From 2-01-FULL-45-10 sp964450115 (GTDB taxonomy: Bacteria; Omnitrophota; Gorgyraeia; 2-01-FULL-45-10), in NCBI GenBank assembly GCA_964450115.1, contig CAYVCD010000022.1, positions 1 to 18,936 on the forward strand: a stretch of DNA of 18,936 nt. Direction: 5' to 3'. Below the pieces are notes generated by a model, which worked only from the letters and a program-made list of their open reading frames with translations, was not told the origin of the DNA and ran no database searches. Both the position numbers and the translations under genes were made by a program. This document shows, one piece after another, positions 1 to 8,163 of this stretch. Within the stretch, counting starts at the first letter, position 1, and the number at the start of each line of letters is the position of its first letter.

Positions 1-1092
1 GTGCGCGATATAACCGGCACCAAGATGTCCAAATCGCTGGGCAATGTCATAGACCCGCTCGATATGATAAAAAAGTACGGGACGGATGCTCTTCGCTTCA
101 GCATAATATCTATAACGGCTCAAGGCCAGGACGTATTCCTCTCTGAAAATAAGTTTGAATTGGGAAGGAACTTTGCTAACAAGCTATGGAATGCGTCAAG
201 ATTTATACTTATGAACATGAAGGAAGAGGATATAGGTGTGGATCTGTGTGTATTCTTTAAGGAGTCGGAGCTGGATCTATCCGAAAGATGGATATTGTCG
301 CGTCTCTACTCGACACTTGAGGACGTAGAAAAGTGTCTGGGCGAGTACAGATTCAACGAAGCGGCGAATATATTATACGAATTTATCTGGCACGAGTTCT
401 GCGACTGGTACATAGAGATAGCTAAGTCTAGTATATCTGAAAAGAGGTCCCAGGTAGTATTATATAAGGTGCTGGAAAAGAGCTTGAGGATGCTGCATCC
501 GTTCATGCCGTTCATAACCGAAGAGATATGGCAAAAACTTCCAAGGTCCAAAGACGCTATCGGCGACTCCATAATGATACAGCCCTGGCCTCATGCGCAA
601 AAAGATATAATATCTAAAGATGCGGAAAGCGAGATGAAGTGCCTCATAGACGTCATAACGGCAATAAGGAATATAAGGTCCGTTTGGAATATTGAGCCTA
701 AGCGCGAGATGTCGGCACTGATAAATATTCACGATAAGAAAGATGAAGCATTCCTGAATAAAAATACCGATATGATCAAGAGGCTCTCAAGGCTGTCGAC
801 CCTATCGGTGGGGAAAAGTTCCAAACCGAAGAACTCCGCCGTAAGCGTCGTAGGGGCTTTTGAGATCTATCTGCCGTTGGAAGGTATAATAGATTTTGAT
901 AAGGAGAAGGCCAGGTTGAAGAAGGAGGAGGATAGGATCGCGCTCGAGATAAAGTCTATCGGCGCAAGGCTGAAAGATAAGCATTTCACGAAAAAAGCTC
1001 CGGAGGATGTAATAGAAAAGCAAAAGGCCCGCAAAGCGGACCTCGAACTGCAGATAAAGAAGCTCAAAGACAACCTGAAGAACATAGGTTGA
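1..1092 (+). CDS. valS: Valyl-tRNA synthetase, C-terminal part (5' end cut by window)
   Basis: Class I aminoacyl-tRNA synthetase that charges tRNA-Val in the cytoplasm. Only the last 363 codons are present, because the reading frame is open at base 1; the GTG there is not a true start, since the full enzyme is about 850-950 residues. The class I catalytic signature KMSKS lies at fragment residues 8-12 and is followed by LGNVIDPLDMIKKYGTDALR, typical of the Val/Ile/Leu group. The anticodon-binding helical domain follows (about 70-250, with MLHPFMPFITEEIWQ). The last roughly 65 residues are a Lys/Glu-rich coiled coil (LKKEEDRIALEIKSIGARL and onwards), the tRNA-binding arm that distinguishes ValRS from IleRS and LeuRS. 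The next gene begins 16 nt after the stop, so the two are probably cotranscribed. Confidence 0.96.
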   Translation: MRDITGTKMSKSLGNVIDPLDMIKKYGTDALRFSIISITAQGQDVFLSENKFELGRNFANKLWNASRFILMNMKEEDIGVDLCVFFKESELDLSERWILSRLYSTLEDVEKCLGEYRFNEAANILYEFIWHEFCDWYIEIAKSSISEKRSQVVLYKVLEKSLRMLHPFMPFITEEIWQKLPRSKDAIGDSIMIQPWPHAQKDIISKDAESEMKCLIDVITAIRNIRSVWNIEPKREMSALINIHDKKDEAFLNKNTDMIKRLSRLSTLSVGKSSKPKNSAVSVVGAFEIYLPLEGIIDFDKEKARLKKEEDRIALEIKSIGARLKDKHFTKKAPEDVIEKQKARKADLELQIKKLKDNLKNIG

Positions 1093-1108
1093 AAAAAAGG
1101 AGGATGTC

Positions 1109-1396
1109 ATGAAGAAGTTTGTATCGTTGTTAACTGTGCTGGCGGTTCTTCTGTCAGTCGGCATATCTATGGCTGCCGAATCGCAAAAATTCTCCACCAG
1201 TTCAAAACAGACGATGGTAGACAGGAATAGTGACGGTAAGATCGACGGCGTAGATATTTATGATGAGAGCGGCAAGGTAGTGAAGAGGGGTTATGATACC
1301 GACGGTGATAAGAAGGTGGACAATTGGCAGACCTATGACGAGAATACCGGCATGCCCATAGTTGTTGCCAGCGACGCGAATTTCTTATTACAGTAG
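1109..1396 (+). CDS. Small secreted protein with two EF-hand-like calcium loops
   Basis: A 95-residue protein that I do not recognise by name. A strong AAGGAGG ribosome site (1097-1103) supports the ATG. Residues 1-22/23 form a Sec-type signal peptide: KK, a hydrophobic core LLTVLAVLLSVGI, then SMA-A, with no lipobox cysteine. The mature part carries two acidic loops about 25 residues apart: D38-x-N40-x-D42-G43-x-I45-D46 and D63-x-D65-x-D67-x-x-V70-D71. These resemble EF-hand or thrombospondin type-3 calcium loops, and each is followed by a similar tyrosine-containing stretch (IYDESG, TYDENTG). This suggests a short duplicated Ca-binding module exported to the periplasm or cell surface. Calcium binding is inferred from the loops. 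It lies between valS and nadC, 10 nt before the nadC start, with no obvious functional link to either. Confidence 0.8.
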   Translation: MKKFVSLLTVLAVLLSVGISMAAESQKFSTSSKQTMVDRNSDGKIDGVDIYDESGKVVKRGYDTDGDKKVDNWQTYDENTGMPIVVASDANFLLQ

Positions 1397-1397
1397 A

Positions 1398-1402
1398 AGA
1401 GG
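1398..1402 (+). promoter_or_regulatory. Ribosome binding site deciding the nadC start
   Basis: AGAGG lies directly after the TAG stop of the upstream gene and 4 nt before the GTG at 1407. An in-frame ATG exists upstream at 1362, but it would overlap the EF-hand gene by 35 nt and add residues that do not resemble the NadC N-terminus. The GTG is therefore preferred. Confidence 0.6.
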
Positions 1403-1406
1403 TTTT

Positions 1407-2279
1407 GTGGAGTTAGACAGGGACAGGGTATTACCTATAATCAAGGCTGCGCTGAAAGAGGATATCGGCAAGGGCGATATCACAACTACAGCGCTGGTCG
1501 ATAAGTTCTTAAGCTCGCGCGCGACGATAATCGCAAAAGAGGATTGCGTCGTGTGCGGCCTTAAGATCGCCGAATGGGCCATGGCTCAAGTAGATTACAG
1601 CGTGCGATTCAAGCCCAATTGTAATGACGGTGATTTTGTGGGCAAGGATAAGGAACTGGCTTTTCTGGAAGGCCATATAAGTTCTATCTTGCGCGCAGAG
1701 CGCACAATGCTCAATTTTATAGAATTCTTAAGCGGCATATCCACTAAGACCAAAACATTTGTAGATAAAGTAAAGCCTCACGGTGTGAAGATAATGGATA
1801 CGCGTAAGACCTATCCATTATTGCGCTATCTTGAAAAATACGCTGTGGCTGCGGGCGGCGGAGCAAATCACCGCATGGGTTTATATGATCAAGTGCTGAT
1901 CAAGGACAACCATATAAGGATCCACCAGGTCACAACGCCGAAAGGTCGCAAGCTGAGCCTGAAGGAGCTTGTTGAGACGGCCAGGAAGAAGAATATAAGA
2001 GGCACGGTTATAGAGATCGAGGTGGCCAATACCGCAGAATTCCAGGATGCCCTGCAAGGGAAGCCCGATATTATAATGCTGGATAATATGACGCCAAAAG
2101 ATGTAAAAGCCTGTGTTGAGATACGGCGGATGTCAAAGACCAAAGCCATGCTCGAAGTATCCGGTGGGATCAACATGGACAATATAGACCAGTATGCCGG
2201 AACCGGGGTCGACATGATATCTGTAGGCGCCCTTACCCATTCAGTCAAGTCGATAGACATTTCTCTGGAAATAGTATAA
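1407..2279 (+). CDS. nadC: Nicotinate-nucleotide pyrophosphorylase (carboxylating), quinolinate phosphoribosyltransferase
   Basis: Converts quinolinate and PRPP to nicotinate mononucleotide, CO2 and PPi, the step after NadA in de novo NAD synthesis. From the GTG start the protein has 290 residues, a normal family length. Family hallmarks appear in order: EDIGKGDITT near the N-terminus; ERTMLNFIEFLSGISTKT; the phosphoribosyl and quinolinate-binding block DTRKTYPLLRYLEKYAV then GGGANHRMGLYDQVLIKDNH; IEIEV; IMLDNM; LEVSGGI; and VDMISVGALTHSV at the C-terminus. The Arg, Lys and His residues of the active site are all present. No nadA or nadB is seen in the window. The uvrB start follows after only 2 nt, which points to translational coupling. 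Confidence 0.95.
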   Translation: MELDRDRVLPIIKAALKEDIGKGDITTTALVDKFLSSRATIIAKEDCVVCGLKIAEWAMAQVDYSVRFKPNCNDGDFVGKDKELAFLEGHISSILRAERTMLNFIEFLSGISTKTKTFVDKVKPHGVKIMDTRKTYPLLRYLEKYAVAAGGGANHRMGLYDQVLIKDNHIRIHQVTTPKGRKLSLKELVETARKKNIRGTVIEIEVANTAEFQDALQGKPDIIMLDNMTPKDVKACVEIRRMSKTKAMLEVSGGINMDNIDQYAGTGVDMISVGALTHSVKSIDISLEIV

Positions 2280-2281
2280 AA

Positions 2282-4279
2282 ATGCCGTTTAAACTTGTAA
2301 GCAATTTTAAGCCTGAAGGCGATCAGCCGCGCGCCATCGATAAGCTCACCGGCGGTTTAAAGAGCGGCAGGCAATTTCAGACACTCCTCGGCGTAACCGG
2401 ATCGGGCAAGACATTCACCATGGCAAATGTCATAGCCAGGGTGGACAGGCCCACGCTCGTGATATCCCATAATAAGACGCTCGCCGCACAGCTATACAGC
2501 GAATTTAAAGAGTTCTTCCCGGAGAACGCAGTAGAGTATTTCGTAAGCTATTACGATTATTACCAGCCCGAAGCGTATATTCCGCAGAGAGATATTTATA
2601 TAGAAAAGGACGCGTCGATCAATGAGGATATAGACCGTTTAAGGCTTTCGGCGACAAGCTCGCTCATGTCCAGGCGCGACTGCCTTATAGTATCAAGCGT
2701 CTCATGCATATACGGCCTCGGCTCACCGGAAGAATATGGCGAGATGCTCGTCTTCCTGGAAGAGGCCCAGGAGATATCAAGGGACGAGATACTGAAGAAG
2801 CTAATATCAATACACTACACGCGCAATGACTATGATCTAAAGCGTTCGACATTCAGGGTCAGGGGCGATACTATAGAGATATTTCCGGCTTACACAAAGA
2901 CGGCATATAGGGTAGAACAGCTGGGAGACAAGATAGAGCGGATATATGAGATCAACCCTTTAACAGGTGACACGATCACCAATATGCGCAAGATAGGCAT
3001 ATATCCCGCGAAGCACTTCGTTACCACGCCCGACAGGATAGAGAGAGCGATAGGATCTATCGAGGAAGAGCTGGTCTCCCGCCTCGCGGAACTGAAGCGG
3101 GATAATAAATTAGTAGAGGCCCAGCGTCTGGAATCCCGGACAAAATATGACCTGGAGATGATGCGCGAGGTCGGTTATTGTAACGGCATAGAAAATTATT
3201 CACGTCATGTATCGGGAAGGCAGCCGGGAACCAAACCGTGGTGTCTTCTGGACTATTTTCCCAAGGATTTTCTGCTCTTTATAGACGAGTCTCATGTGAC
3301 GGTACCCCAGATAGGAGGAATGTATTACGGAGATAAGGCGCGCAAAGAGACTCTTATAGAATACGGTTTCAGGTTGCCTTCGGCTCTCGATAACAGACCC
3401 CTAAAATTTGAAGAGTTCGAGATCCTCACGGGCGATACCATATACGTTTCCGCCACTCCAAGTGAATACGAGCTCGAGAGATCTGCCGGAGAAGTTGTGG
3501 AACAGGTTATAAGGCCGACCGGGTTGATAGACCCGATCATCGAAGTAAGGCCGACGAAAGGTCAGATAGACGATCTTATTAAAGAGATACGCCTGAGAGC
3601 GGAGAAGAAAGAGCGGATATTGGTAACCACTCTTACCAAGAGATTATCAGAAGACCTGGCAAGGTACCTAAAAGATCTCGGTCTTAGGGTAAAGTATCTG
3701 CATTCCGAGATAGACGCCATAGAAAGAGTGGAGATATTAAGGGACCTGAGGCTGAATAAATTCGATTGCCTTATAGGAATAAACTTATTGAGAGAGGGGC
3801 TGGACCTGCCAGAAGTATCGCTGGTCGCCATCCTCGATGCCGATAAAGAAGGATTTCTGAGGAGCGAGACGAGCCTCATACAGGTAGCGGGACGCGCCGC
3901 ACGACATATAAATGGCGAGGTCATCATGTATGCGGACAAGGTCACTAAGAGCATGAAGAAGACGATAGATGAAACTGACCGGCGCCGCGAGATCCAGATA
4001 GCTTTTAATAAGGAGCATAATATTACGCCGCGCTCAATAGAGAAGGCGGTTAAAGAGGGTATAGAATCCTATAAGAAGGCCCGTGAGGTTATAGCCGAAG
4101 TTGTTGAAGAGAATGAAGCGGAATATGATATAACATCATTGATAGGCGAGCTGCAGCATGATATGGAAGTTGCCGCCAGGAACCTGCAATTTGAACGCGC
4201 GGCTATCTTGCGCGACCAGATAAAAGAGTTAAAGGAGAGGTATGCTCGACGAAAAGATACTGAACGTACTGCGGCATAA
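2282..4279 (+). CDS. uvrB: UvrABC system protein B (excinuclease subunit)
   Basis: DNA damage-verifying helicase-like subunit of nucleotide excision repair. It is loaded by UvrA and then recruits UvrC for dual incision. At 665 residues it is full length. Visible features are Walker A GVTGSGKT (37-44); the beta-hairpin that clamps DNA, with the tyrosine-rich YYDYYQPEAY (90-99) and PQRDIYIEKDASIN just after; the DEAH-like Walker B box IDESH (334-338); helicase motif VI QVAGRAARHINGEVIMYAD; and a C-terminal UVR domain from about residue 618 (LIGELQHDMEVAARNLQFERAA), which contacts UvrC. There is no clear Shine-Dalgarno before the ATG, so translation probably depends on nadC. The last 38 nt overlap birA in another frame. 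uvrA and uvrC are not in the window. Confidence 0.98.
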   Translation: MPFKLVSNFKPEGDQPRAIDKLTGGLKSGRQFQTLLGVTGSGKTFTMANVIARVDRPTLVISHNKTLAAQLYSEFKEFFPENAVEYFVSYYDYYQPEAYIPQRDIYIEKDASINEDIDRLRLSATSSLMSRRDCLIVSSVSCIYGLGSPEEYGEMLVFLEEAQEISRDEILKKLISIHYTRNDYDLKRSTFRVRGDTIEIFPAYTKTAYRVEQLGDKIERIYEINPLTGDTITNMRKIGIYPAKHFVTTPDRIERAIGSIEEELVSRLAELKRDNKLVEAQRLESRTKYDLEMMREVGYCNGIENYSRHVSGRQPGTKPWCLLDYFPKDFLLFIDESHVTVPQIGGMYYGDKARKETLIEYGFRLPSALDNRPLKFEEFEILTGDTIYVSATPSEYELERSAGEVVEQVIRPTGLIDPIIEVRPTKGQIDDLIKEIRLRAEKKERILVTTLTKRLSEDLARYLKDLGLRVKYLHSEIDAIERVEILRDLRLNKFDCLIGINLLREGLDLPEVSLVAILDADKEGFLRSETSLIQVAGRAARHINGEVIMYADKVTKSMKKTIDETDRRREIQIAFNKEHNITPRSIEKAVKEGIESYKKAREVIAEVVEENEAEYDITSLIGELQHDMEVAARNLQFERAAILRDQIKELKERYARRKDTERTAA

Positions 4280-5219
4280 CAAAGATTCGTATGTTTCCGG
4301 CGAAGAGCTTTGTAAGCTGGCGGGCATCTCACGCGCCGCAATATGGAAGCATATAGAGAAGCTCCGCCTGGAGGGCTATGAGATAGAGGCTCTGCCGCAT
4401 TTAGGGTATAAGCTCATAGCTATACCGGATTCCCTGATACCTTCGGAGATAAAGTGGAAATTAAAGACGAAGGTCTTTGGCAGGAGCGTCATATCTTACA
4501 GGAAGGTGGATTCAACCAATATCGTCGCTTATGAGCTTGCAGAGAAGGGTATGAAAGAGGGCACCGTTATCCTGGCCGATGAGCAGGTCAAAGGTAAGGG
4601 CAGGCATGGAAGGCATTGGTCGAGCCCATCCAAGGGCGGAATATATATGTCCTGTATATTAAGGCCCTCTATCGCTCCGAACGAGATCTCGAGGATCACG
4701 CTTCTTGCAGCTGTAGCCGTAGCTCAGGCGATAAGAGACGTTACTTCTTTGGAAGTTACGATAAAATGGCCCAACGATATAATGATCGACCAGAAGAAGC
4801 TATGCGGGATATTGACTGAGATGAAAGCGGAGCAGGATAGAGTAGATTTTGTCATCCTGGGTATAGGTATCAATGTCAATATCCCCACGAAACAGCTTCC
4901 CAAGGGGGCCATTTCTATAAAGGAGGAGCTTCGTCACCGCGGCGAAAAGATCAGCTTGTCGAGAGTAGAGCTTACGAAAAAGGTGTTAGAAAGGCTGGAA
5001 GAGTATTATAATCTGATGAAGATAGAAGGATTCGAGCCCATCATAGAGATATGGAAGGGGTTTTCCGCTATGATCGGCTCAAGGGTAAAGGTATGCTTTC
5101 GCGGAAAGACTTTCGAAGCCCTGGCGCATGATATAGATCCCGATGGCGCGCTAGTTGTCAGAACGGAATCCGGGGTCCTCGAAAAAATATCGTCGGGTGA
5201 CGTGATAATGGTGAGATGA
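4242..5219 (+). CDS. birA: Bifunctional biotin--[acetyl-CoA-carboxylase] ligase / biotin operon repressor
   Basis: Makes biotinoyl-AMP and transfers biotin to the carboxyl-carrier protein of acetyl-CoA carboxylase. Its 325 residues include an N-terminal winged helix-turn-helix (about 3-60, with SGEELCKLAGISRAAIWKHI), so it is the group II type that can also repress biotin genes. The catalytic domain shows STN near residue 92, the biotinoyl-AMP loop KGKGRHGRHW (117-126; a Lys replaces the first Arg of the usual GRGRxG), IKWPND (174-179) and GIGINVN. A C-terminal SH3-like domain ends the protein (MIGSRVKVCF and onwards). The ATG has a good AGGAG site inside the end of uvrB and overlaps that gene by 38 nt. 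I see no bio genes or BirA operator in this window, so any target genes must lie elsewhere. Confidence 0.95.
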   Translation: MLDEKILNVLRHNKDSYVSGEELCKLAGISRAAIWKHIEKLRLEGYEIEALPHLGYKLIAIPDSLIPSEIKWKLKTKVFGRSVISYRKVDSTNIVAYELAEKGMKEGTVILADEQVKGKGRHGRHWSSPSKGGIYMSCILRPSIAPNEISRITLLAAVAVAQAIRDVTSLEVTIKWPNDIMIDQKKLCGILTEMKAEQDRVDFVILGIGINVNIPTKQLPKGAISIKEELRHRGEKISLSRVELTKKVLERLEEYYNLMKIEGFEPIIEIWKGFSAMIGSRVKVCFRGKTFEALAHDIDPDGALVVRTESGVLEKISSGDVIMVR

Positions 5220-5974
5220 TGTATTTATTGGCGATAGACATAGGCAATACCAACATAACTGCCGGAATGTTCAAAGGGGCAAAACTGCTTCGAAAGATGA
5301 AGATGCCCACAAACTCCTACTCTTCATACATAAGGAAGTTAAAGGCGCTCATTAAGGATGCGGGCCTTGAGCTAAACAGGCTGGATGAAGCAGTAGTCTC
5401 TAGCGTGGTTCCCCTGGCTCTGGCGCGTATGGTGGTTGAACTGCGCAGGATGTCCGGAACGATAAAGATAACTATCATCGGCAGGGACATCAAAGCGCCT
5501 ATAAGAAATATGTACAGAATAAAGAGCGAGGTGGGGCAGGACAGGCTCGTAAATGCTTTTGCGGCAAAAGTCCTGTATGGAACACCTGCGGTGATCGTAG
5601 ACTTCGGAACGGCCATAACCTTTGACATCATATCTAAGAGAGGTGACTACCTGGGGGGACTTATACTTCCCGGAATAGATTTATCGCTCTCAACTCTTTA
5701 CAGAAATACAGCGCTGCTGCCTAAGGTGGAGCTTGCGAGTACCTCCTCTATAATAGGTAAGGACACAGTGAATAGTATGAGGGGCGGCATCCTATTCGGC
5801 TTCGGAGCGATGTGCGACGGTCTCGTTGCCCAATACAGGAAGATACTGGGAAGATCTATAAAAGTTATTGCTACCGGCGGCAATGCCCGGCTCATGAAAC
5901 GATACGCAAAGACCATCCAAATAACGGACGAAGACCTCACGCTAAAGGGCCTCCAGCTTATTTCGAAAAGATAA
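5216..5974 (+). CDS. coaX: Type III pantothenate kinase
   Basis: Phosphorylates pantothenate with ATP in the first step of coenzyme A synthesis. This ASKHA-fold type needs a monovalent cation and is usually not feedback-inhibited by CoA. It has 252 residues, normal for CoaX. Motifs: the N-terminal phosphate loop AIDIGNTN (6-13), SSVVP, GQDRLVNAFAAK with GQDR at 107-110, the catalytic-domain VDFGTAITFD (128-137), GGLILPGIDLSLSTLYRNTALLP, and ATGGNA near the end. The start ATG (5216) overlaps the birA TGA as ATGA; a second in-frame ATG at 5219 is an equally possible start. No terminator is visible before the groES promoter that follows. Confidence 0.95.
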   Translation: MMYLLAIDIGNTNITAGMFKGAKLLRKMKMPTNSYSSYIRKLKALIKDAGLELNRLDEAVVSSVVPLALARMVVELRRMSGTIKITIIGRDIKAPIRNMYRIKSEVGQDRLVNAFAAKVLYGTPAVIVDFGTAITFDIISKRGDYLGGLILPGIDLSLSTLYRNTALLPKVELASTSSIIGKDTVNSMRGGILFGFGAMCDGLVAQYRKILGRSIKVIATGGNARLMKRYAKTIQITDEDLTLKGLQLISKR

Positions 5975-5989
5975 AATTTAAAAAAAATC

Positions 5990-6017
5990 TTGACATCTTT
6001 TTGGGTTCGAGTATAAT
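5990..6017 (+). promoter_or_regulatory. Sigma-70-type promoter of groES-groEL
   Basis: A perfect -35 box TTGACA (5990-5995) and a perfect -10 box TATAAT (6012-6017) are separated by 16 nt. Transcription would start near 6024, at the left edge of the CIRCE operator, so a bound repressor would sit on the start site. Confidence 0.9.
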
Positions 6018-6023
6018 GATAAA

Positions 6024-6056
6024 TTGTTAGCACTCAATTTAGATGAGTGCTAACAA
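6024..6056 (+). promoter_or_regulatory. CIRCE operator (HrcA binding site)
   Basis: The canonical inverted repeat TTAGCACTC-N9-GAGTGCTAA is present without mismatch (arms 6027-6035 and 6045-6053). The symmetry extends to 12-bp arms with TTG and CAA on the outside. CIRCE is the known site of the heat-shock repressor HrcA, so groESL here is predicted to be derepressed on heat or misfolded-protein stress. hrcA is not in the window. Confidence 0.97.
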
Positions 6057-6073
6057 GTATAAAACTGTTAAAA

Positions 6074-6080
6074 AAGGAGG
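6074..6080 (+). promoter_or_regulatory. Ribosome binding site deciding the groES start
   Basis: AAGGAGG lies 7 nt before the ATG at 6088. An upstream in-frame ATG at 6043 lies inside the CIRCE spacer, has no ribosome site and would add 15 residues foreign to GroES. Confidence 0.85.
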
Positions 6081-6087
6081 GTGCAGT

Positions 6088-6375
6088 ATGAAGATTCAAC
6101 CATTGGCCGACAGGATCATGGTAGAGGTTCTCGAAGCCAAAGAGGTGACGAAGGGCGGAATAGTTCTTCCGGACTCCGCAAAGGAGAAGCCGCAGGAAGC
6201 GAAGGTCATAGCGGTCGGCAAGGGCAAGGTTTCGGATGAGGGCAAGACAATATCTCCGGAAGTAAAAGTAGGTGACAAGATACTATTCGGAAAATATTCC
6301 GGCACCGAGATCACGATGGATGGTACAGATTACCTGATACTAAAAGAAGAAGATATTTTAGCGATAATCAAATAA
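6088..6375 (+). CDS. groES: Co-chaperonin GroES (Cpn10)
   Basis: Seven-fold ring lid of the GroEL chaperonin, which closes the folding chamber in an ATP-dependent way. The 95-residue protein starts MKIQPLADRIMVEV. The mobile loop that docks on GroEL is visible as EAKEVTKGGIVLPDSAKEKPQEAKVIAVG (about 12-40), followed by the core beta-barrel with VGDKILFGKYSGTEI and the C-terminal YLILKEEDILAII. It is the first gene after the HrcA-controlled promoter and is separated from groEL by 11 nt. Confidence 0.97.
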   Translation: MKIQPLADRIMVEVLEAKEVTKGGIVLPDSAKEKPQEAKVIAVGKGKVSDEGKTISPEVKVGDKILFGKYSGTEITMDGTDYLILKEEDILAIIK

Positions 6376-6386
6376 GGAGAGGTGAA

Positions 6387-8033
6387 ATGGCAAAGCAATT
6401 ACTATACGGCGAGGAAGCGCGTAGAGCCATCCTAAGAGGTGTCGAGCAGCTCGCCAGGGCGGTAAAGGTGACTCTCGGACCCAAGGGAAGGAACGTGGTC
6501 CTCGACAAGAAATTCGGCGCACCGACGATCACAAAGGACGGTGTAACTGTAGCGAAAGAGATAGAGTTGAAGTGCCCGTATGAGAATATGGGAGCGGAGC
6601 TCGTGAAAGAGGTGGCGTCAAAGACCTCTGATATAGCCGGAGACGGCACGACGACAGCCACTGTGCTCGCGGAATCTATATTCAGGGAAGGCATGAAGAA
6701 TGTGACAGCGGGTGCAAATCCTATGGCCCTTAAAAGAGGTATAGAGAAGGCCGTAGAGAAAGTTGTCGAAGAGTTGAAGAAGCTCTCCAAGGCCATCAAT
6801 GTCAAGGATAAGAAAGAGGTTTCCCAGGTAGCTTCCATAGCTGCAAATAGTGACCATGAGATAGGTGACTTGATAGCGGAAGCCATGACAAAGGTAGGGA
6901 AAGACGGCGTCATAACGGTTGAAGAAGGTAAGGCTTCCAAGACAGAGCTGGAGCTCGTTGAGGGCATGGAGTTCGATCAGGGCTATCTTTCACCGTATTT
7001 CGTTACAGATGCGGAGAAGATGGAATGTTCGCTCGAGGATCCGTTCATATTGATCCATGAGAAGAAGATATCCGCCATGAAGGATATACTTCCGTTATTG
7101 GAAAAAGTGGCCAGAGCCGGCAAGCCGTTACTCATAATCTCGGAAGAGACTGAGGGTGAAGTGCTCGCAACACTGGTAGTTAACAAGATGCGCGGTACTT
7201 TAGTGTGCGCCGCCGTAAAAGCTCCGGGTTATGGAGACAGGCGTAAGGCCATGCTAGAGGATATAGCTGTGTTAACGGGCGGCAAAGCCATTACCGAGGA
7301 TCTCGGGATGAAGCTTGAGAACGTTAAGCTGGAGGAACTTGGACGCGCTAAGAGAGTAAGAATAGATAAAGATAATACAACCATAGTACAGGGAGCCGGC
7401 AAGACGGCCGATATTCAGTCCAGGATCGCCCAGCTGAAGAAGCAGATCGAAGGCACCGATTCCGATTACGATAAAGAGAAGCTGCAGGAGAGGCTGGCAA
7501 AGCTTTCAGGCGGAGTCGCCGTTATCAATGTCGGAGCCGCTACCGAAACAGAGATGAAGGAGAAGAAGGCCCGCGTTGAAGACGCTTTACACGCGACGAG
7601 AGCTGCAGTTGAAGAAGGCATCGTTGCGGGAGGCGGGGTCGCTCTATTAAGATGCATCGAAGCTCTTAATAAATCGAAGTTTTCGGGTGATGAGCAGATC
7701 GGGGCCGATATCGTAAAGAGGGCTCTCGAAGAGCCGATCAGGACTATCGCTAATAACGCCGGTCAGGAAGGCTCGGTAGTAGTTCAAAAAGTAAAAGAGA
7801 TGAAGACCAATGAAGGGTATGATGCCGATAAAGATGTTTACTGTGACATGATACAGGCCGGCGTCATCGATCCTAAGAAGGTTACGCGTTCGGCGCTTCA
7901 GAATGCGGCGAGCATTGCCGCTTTGATGATCACGACCGAAACTATCGTGACCGACATCCCTGAAGAAGAGAAGGCTCCTATGGGAATGCCAGGCGGCATG
8001 CCCCCCGGAGGCGGAATGGGCGGGATGTATTAA
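6387..8033 (+). CDS. groEL: Chaperonin GroEL (Cpn60)
   Basis: Double-ring ATP-driven protein-folding chamber that works with GroES. It has 548 residues, the standard size. The equatorial ATP site is intact: TLGPKGRNVVLDKKFGAPTI and KDGVTVAKEI, then GDGTTTATVLAE with the catalytic Asp near residue 86. The apical domain contains EGMEFDQGYLSPYFVTD, and KAPGYGDRRKAMLEDIA is recognisable. GGGVALLR and the C-terminal Gly/Met-rich tail (GGMPPGGGMGGMY), which projects into the cavity, are present. An AAGGAGAGG ribosome site precedes the ATG. This is the only GroEL copy in the window, and a hairpin terminator follows about 30 nt after the stop. Confidence 0.99.
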   Translation: MAKQLLYGEEARRAILRGVEQLARAVKVTLGPKGRNVVLDKKFGAPTITKDGVTVAKEIELKCPYENMGAELVKEVASKTSDIAGDGTTTATVLAESIFREGMKNVTAGANPMALKRGIEKAVEKVVEELKKLSKAINVKDKKEVSQVASIAANSDHEIGDLIAEAMTKVGKDGVITVEEGKASKTELELVEGMEFDQGYLSPYFVTDAEKMECSLEDPFILIHEKKISAMKDILPLLEKVARAGKPLLIISEETEGEVLATLVVNKMRGTLVCAAVKAPGYGDRRKAMLEDIAVLTGGKAITEDLGMKLENVKLEELGRAKRVRIDKDNTTIVQGAGKTADIQSRIAQLKKQIEGTDSDYDKEKLQERLAKLSGGVAVINVGAATETEMKEKKARVEDALHATRAAVEEGIVAGGGVALLRCIEALNKSKFSGDEQIGADIVKRALEEPIRTIANNAGQEGSVVVQKVKEMKTNEGYDADKDVYCDMIQAGVIDPKKVTRSALQNAASIAALMITTETIVTDIPEEEKAPMGMPGGMPPGGGMGGMY

Positions 8034-8034
8034 G

Positions 8035-8062
8035 AGCTTTAAGTTGTAAGCTTTAAGCTGTA
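8035..8062 (+). repeat. Tandem 14-nt repeat after groEL
   Basis: Two adjacent copies of AGCTTTAAG(T/C)TGTA (8035-8048 and 8049-8062) differ at one base. They begin 1 nt after the groEL stop and run into the terminator stem. AGCTT and AAGCT elements inside can also pair with each other. The role is unknown; this may be an intergenic repeat seed or simple slippage product. Confidence 0.7.
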
Positions 8063-8093
8063 AAGTAGGGCGGGATTAAACCCGCCCTACTTT
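8062..8093 (+). terminator. Hairpin terminator of the groESL operon
   Basis: A perfect 13-bp stem (AAAGTAGGGCGGG, 8062-8074, with its complement at 8081-8093) closes a 6-nt loop. The right arm ends in TTT and continues as GCTTTATATT, so the U-tract is interrupted, but the stem is strong and ideally placed between groEL and the next promoter. Confidence 0.8.
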
Positions 8094-8106
8094 GCTTTAT
8101 ATTGCC

Positions 8107-8135
8107 TTGACAAAATTGCCGTAAATCTGTATCAT
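8107..8135 (+). promoter_or_regulatory. Putative promoter upstream of the GuaB3-like gene
   Basis: A perfect TTGACA (8107-8112) and TATCAT (8130-8135, five of six matches to TATAAT) are spaced by 17 nt. Transcription would start near 8142, leaving a leader of about 50 nt. It sits right after the groESL terminator and would drive the GuaB3-like gene and probably dnaE. Confidence 0.7.
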
Positions 8136-8163
8136 ATCTACACTAATGTAATATTAAGGACGA

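Noticed and set aside
1362..1406. Longer nadC from an ATG inside the EF-hand gene
   Set aside because: The extra residues do not resemble NadC, and a ribosome site sits right before the GTG at 1407.
4616..4819. 67-codon + strand frame inside birA
   Set aside because: Lies wholly within the birA catalytic domain in another frame and has no independent support.
6043..6087. Longer groES from an upstream in-frame ATG
   Set aside because: That ATG is inside the CIRCE spacer and lacks a ribosome site; AAGGAGG directly precedes the ATG at 6088, which gives the canonical GroES N-terminus.
6368..6967. 199-codon open frame on the minus strand over groEL
   Set aside because: Ser/Thr/Phe-rich antisense shadow of a highly conserved gene, with no family signature or ribosome site.
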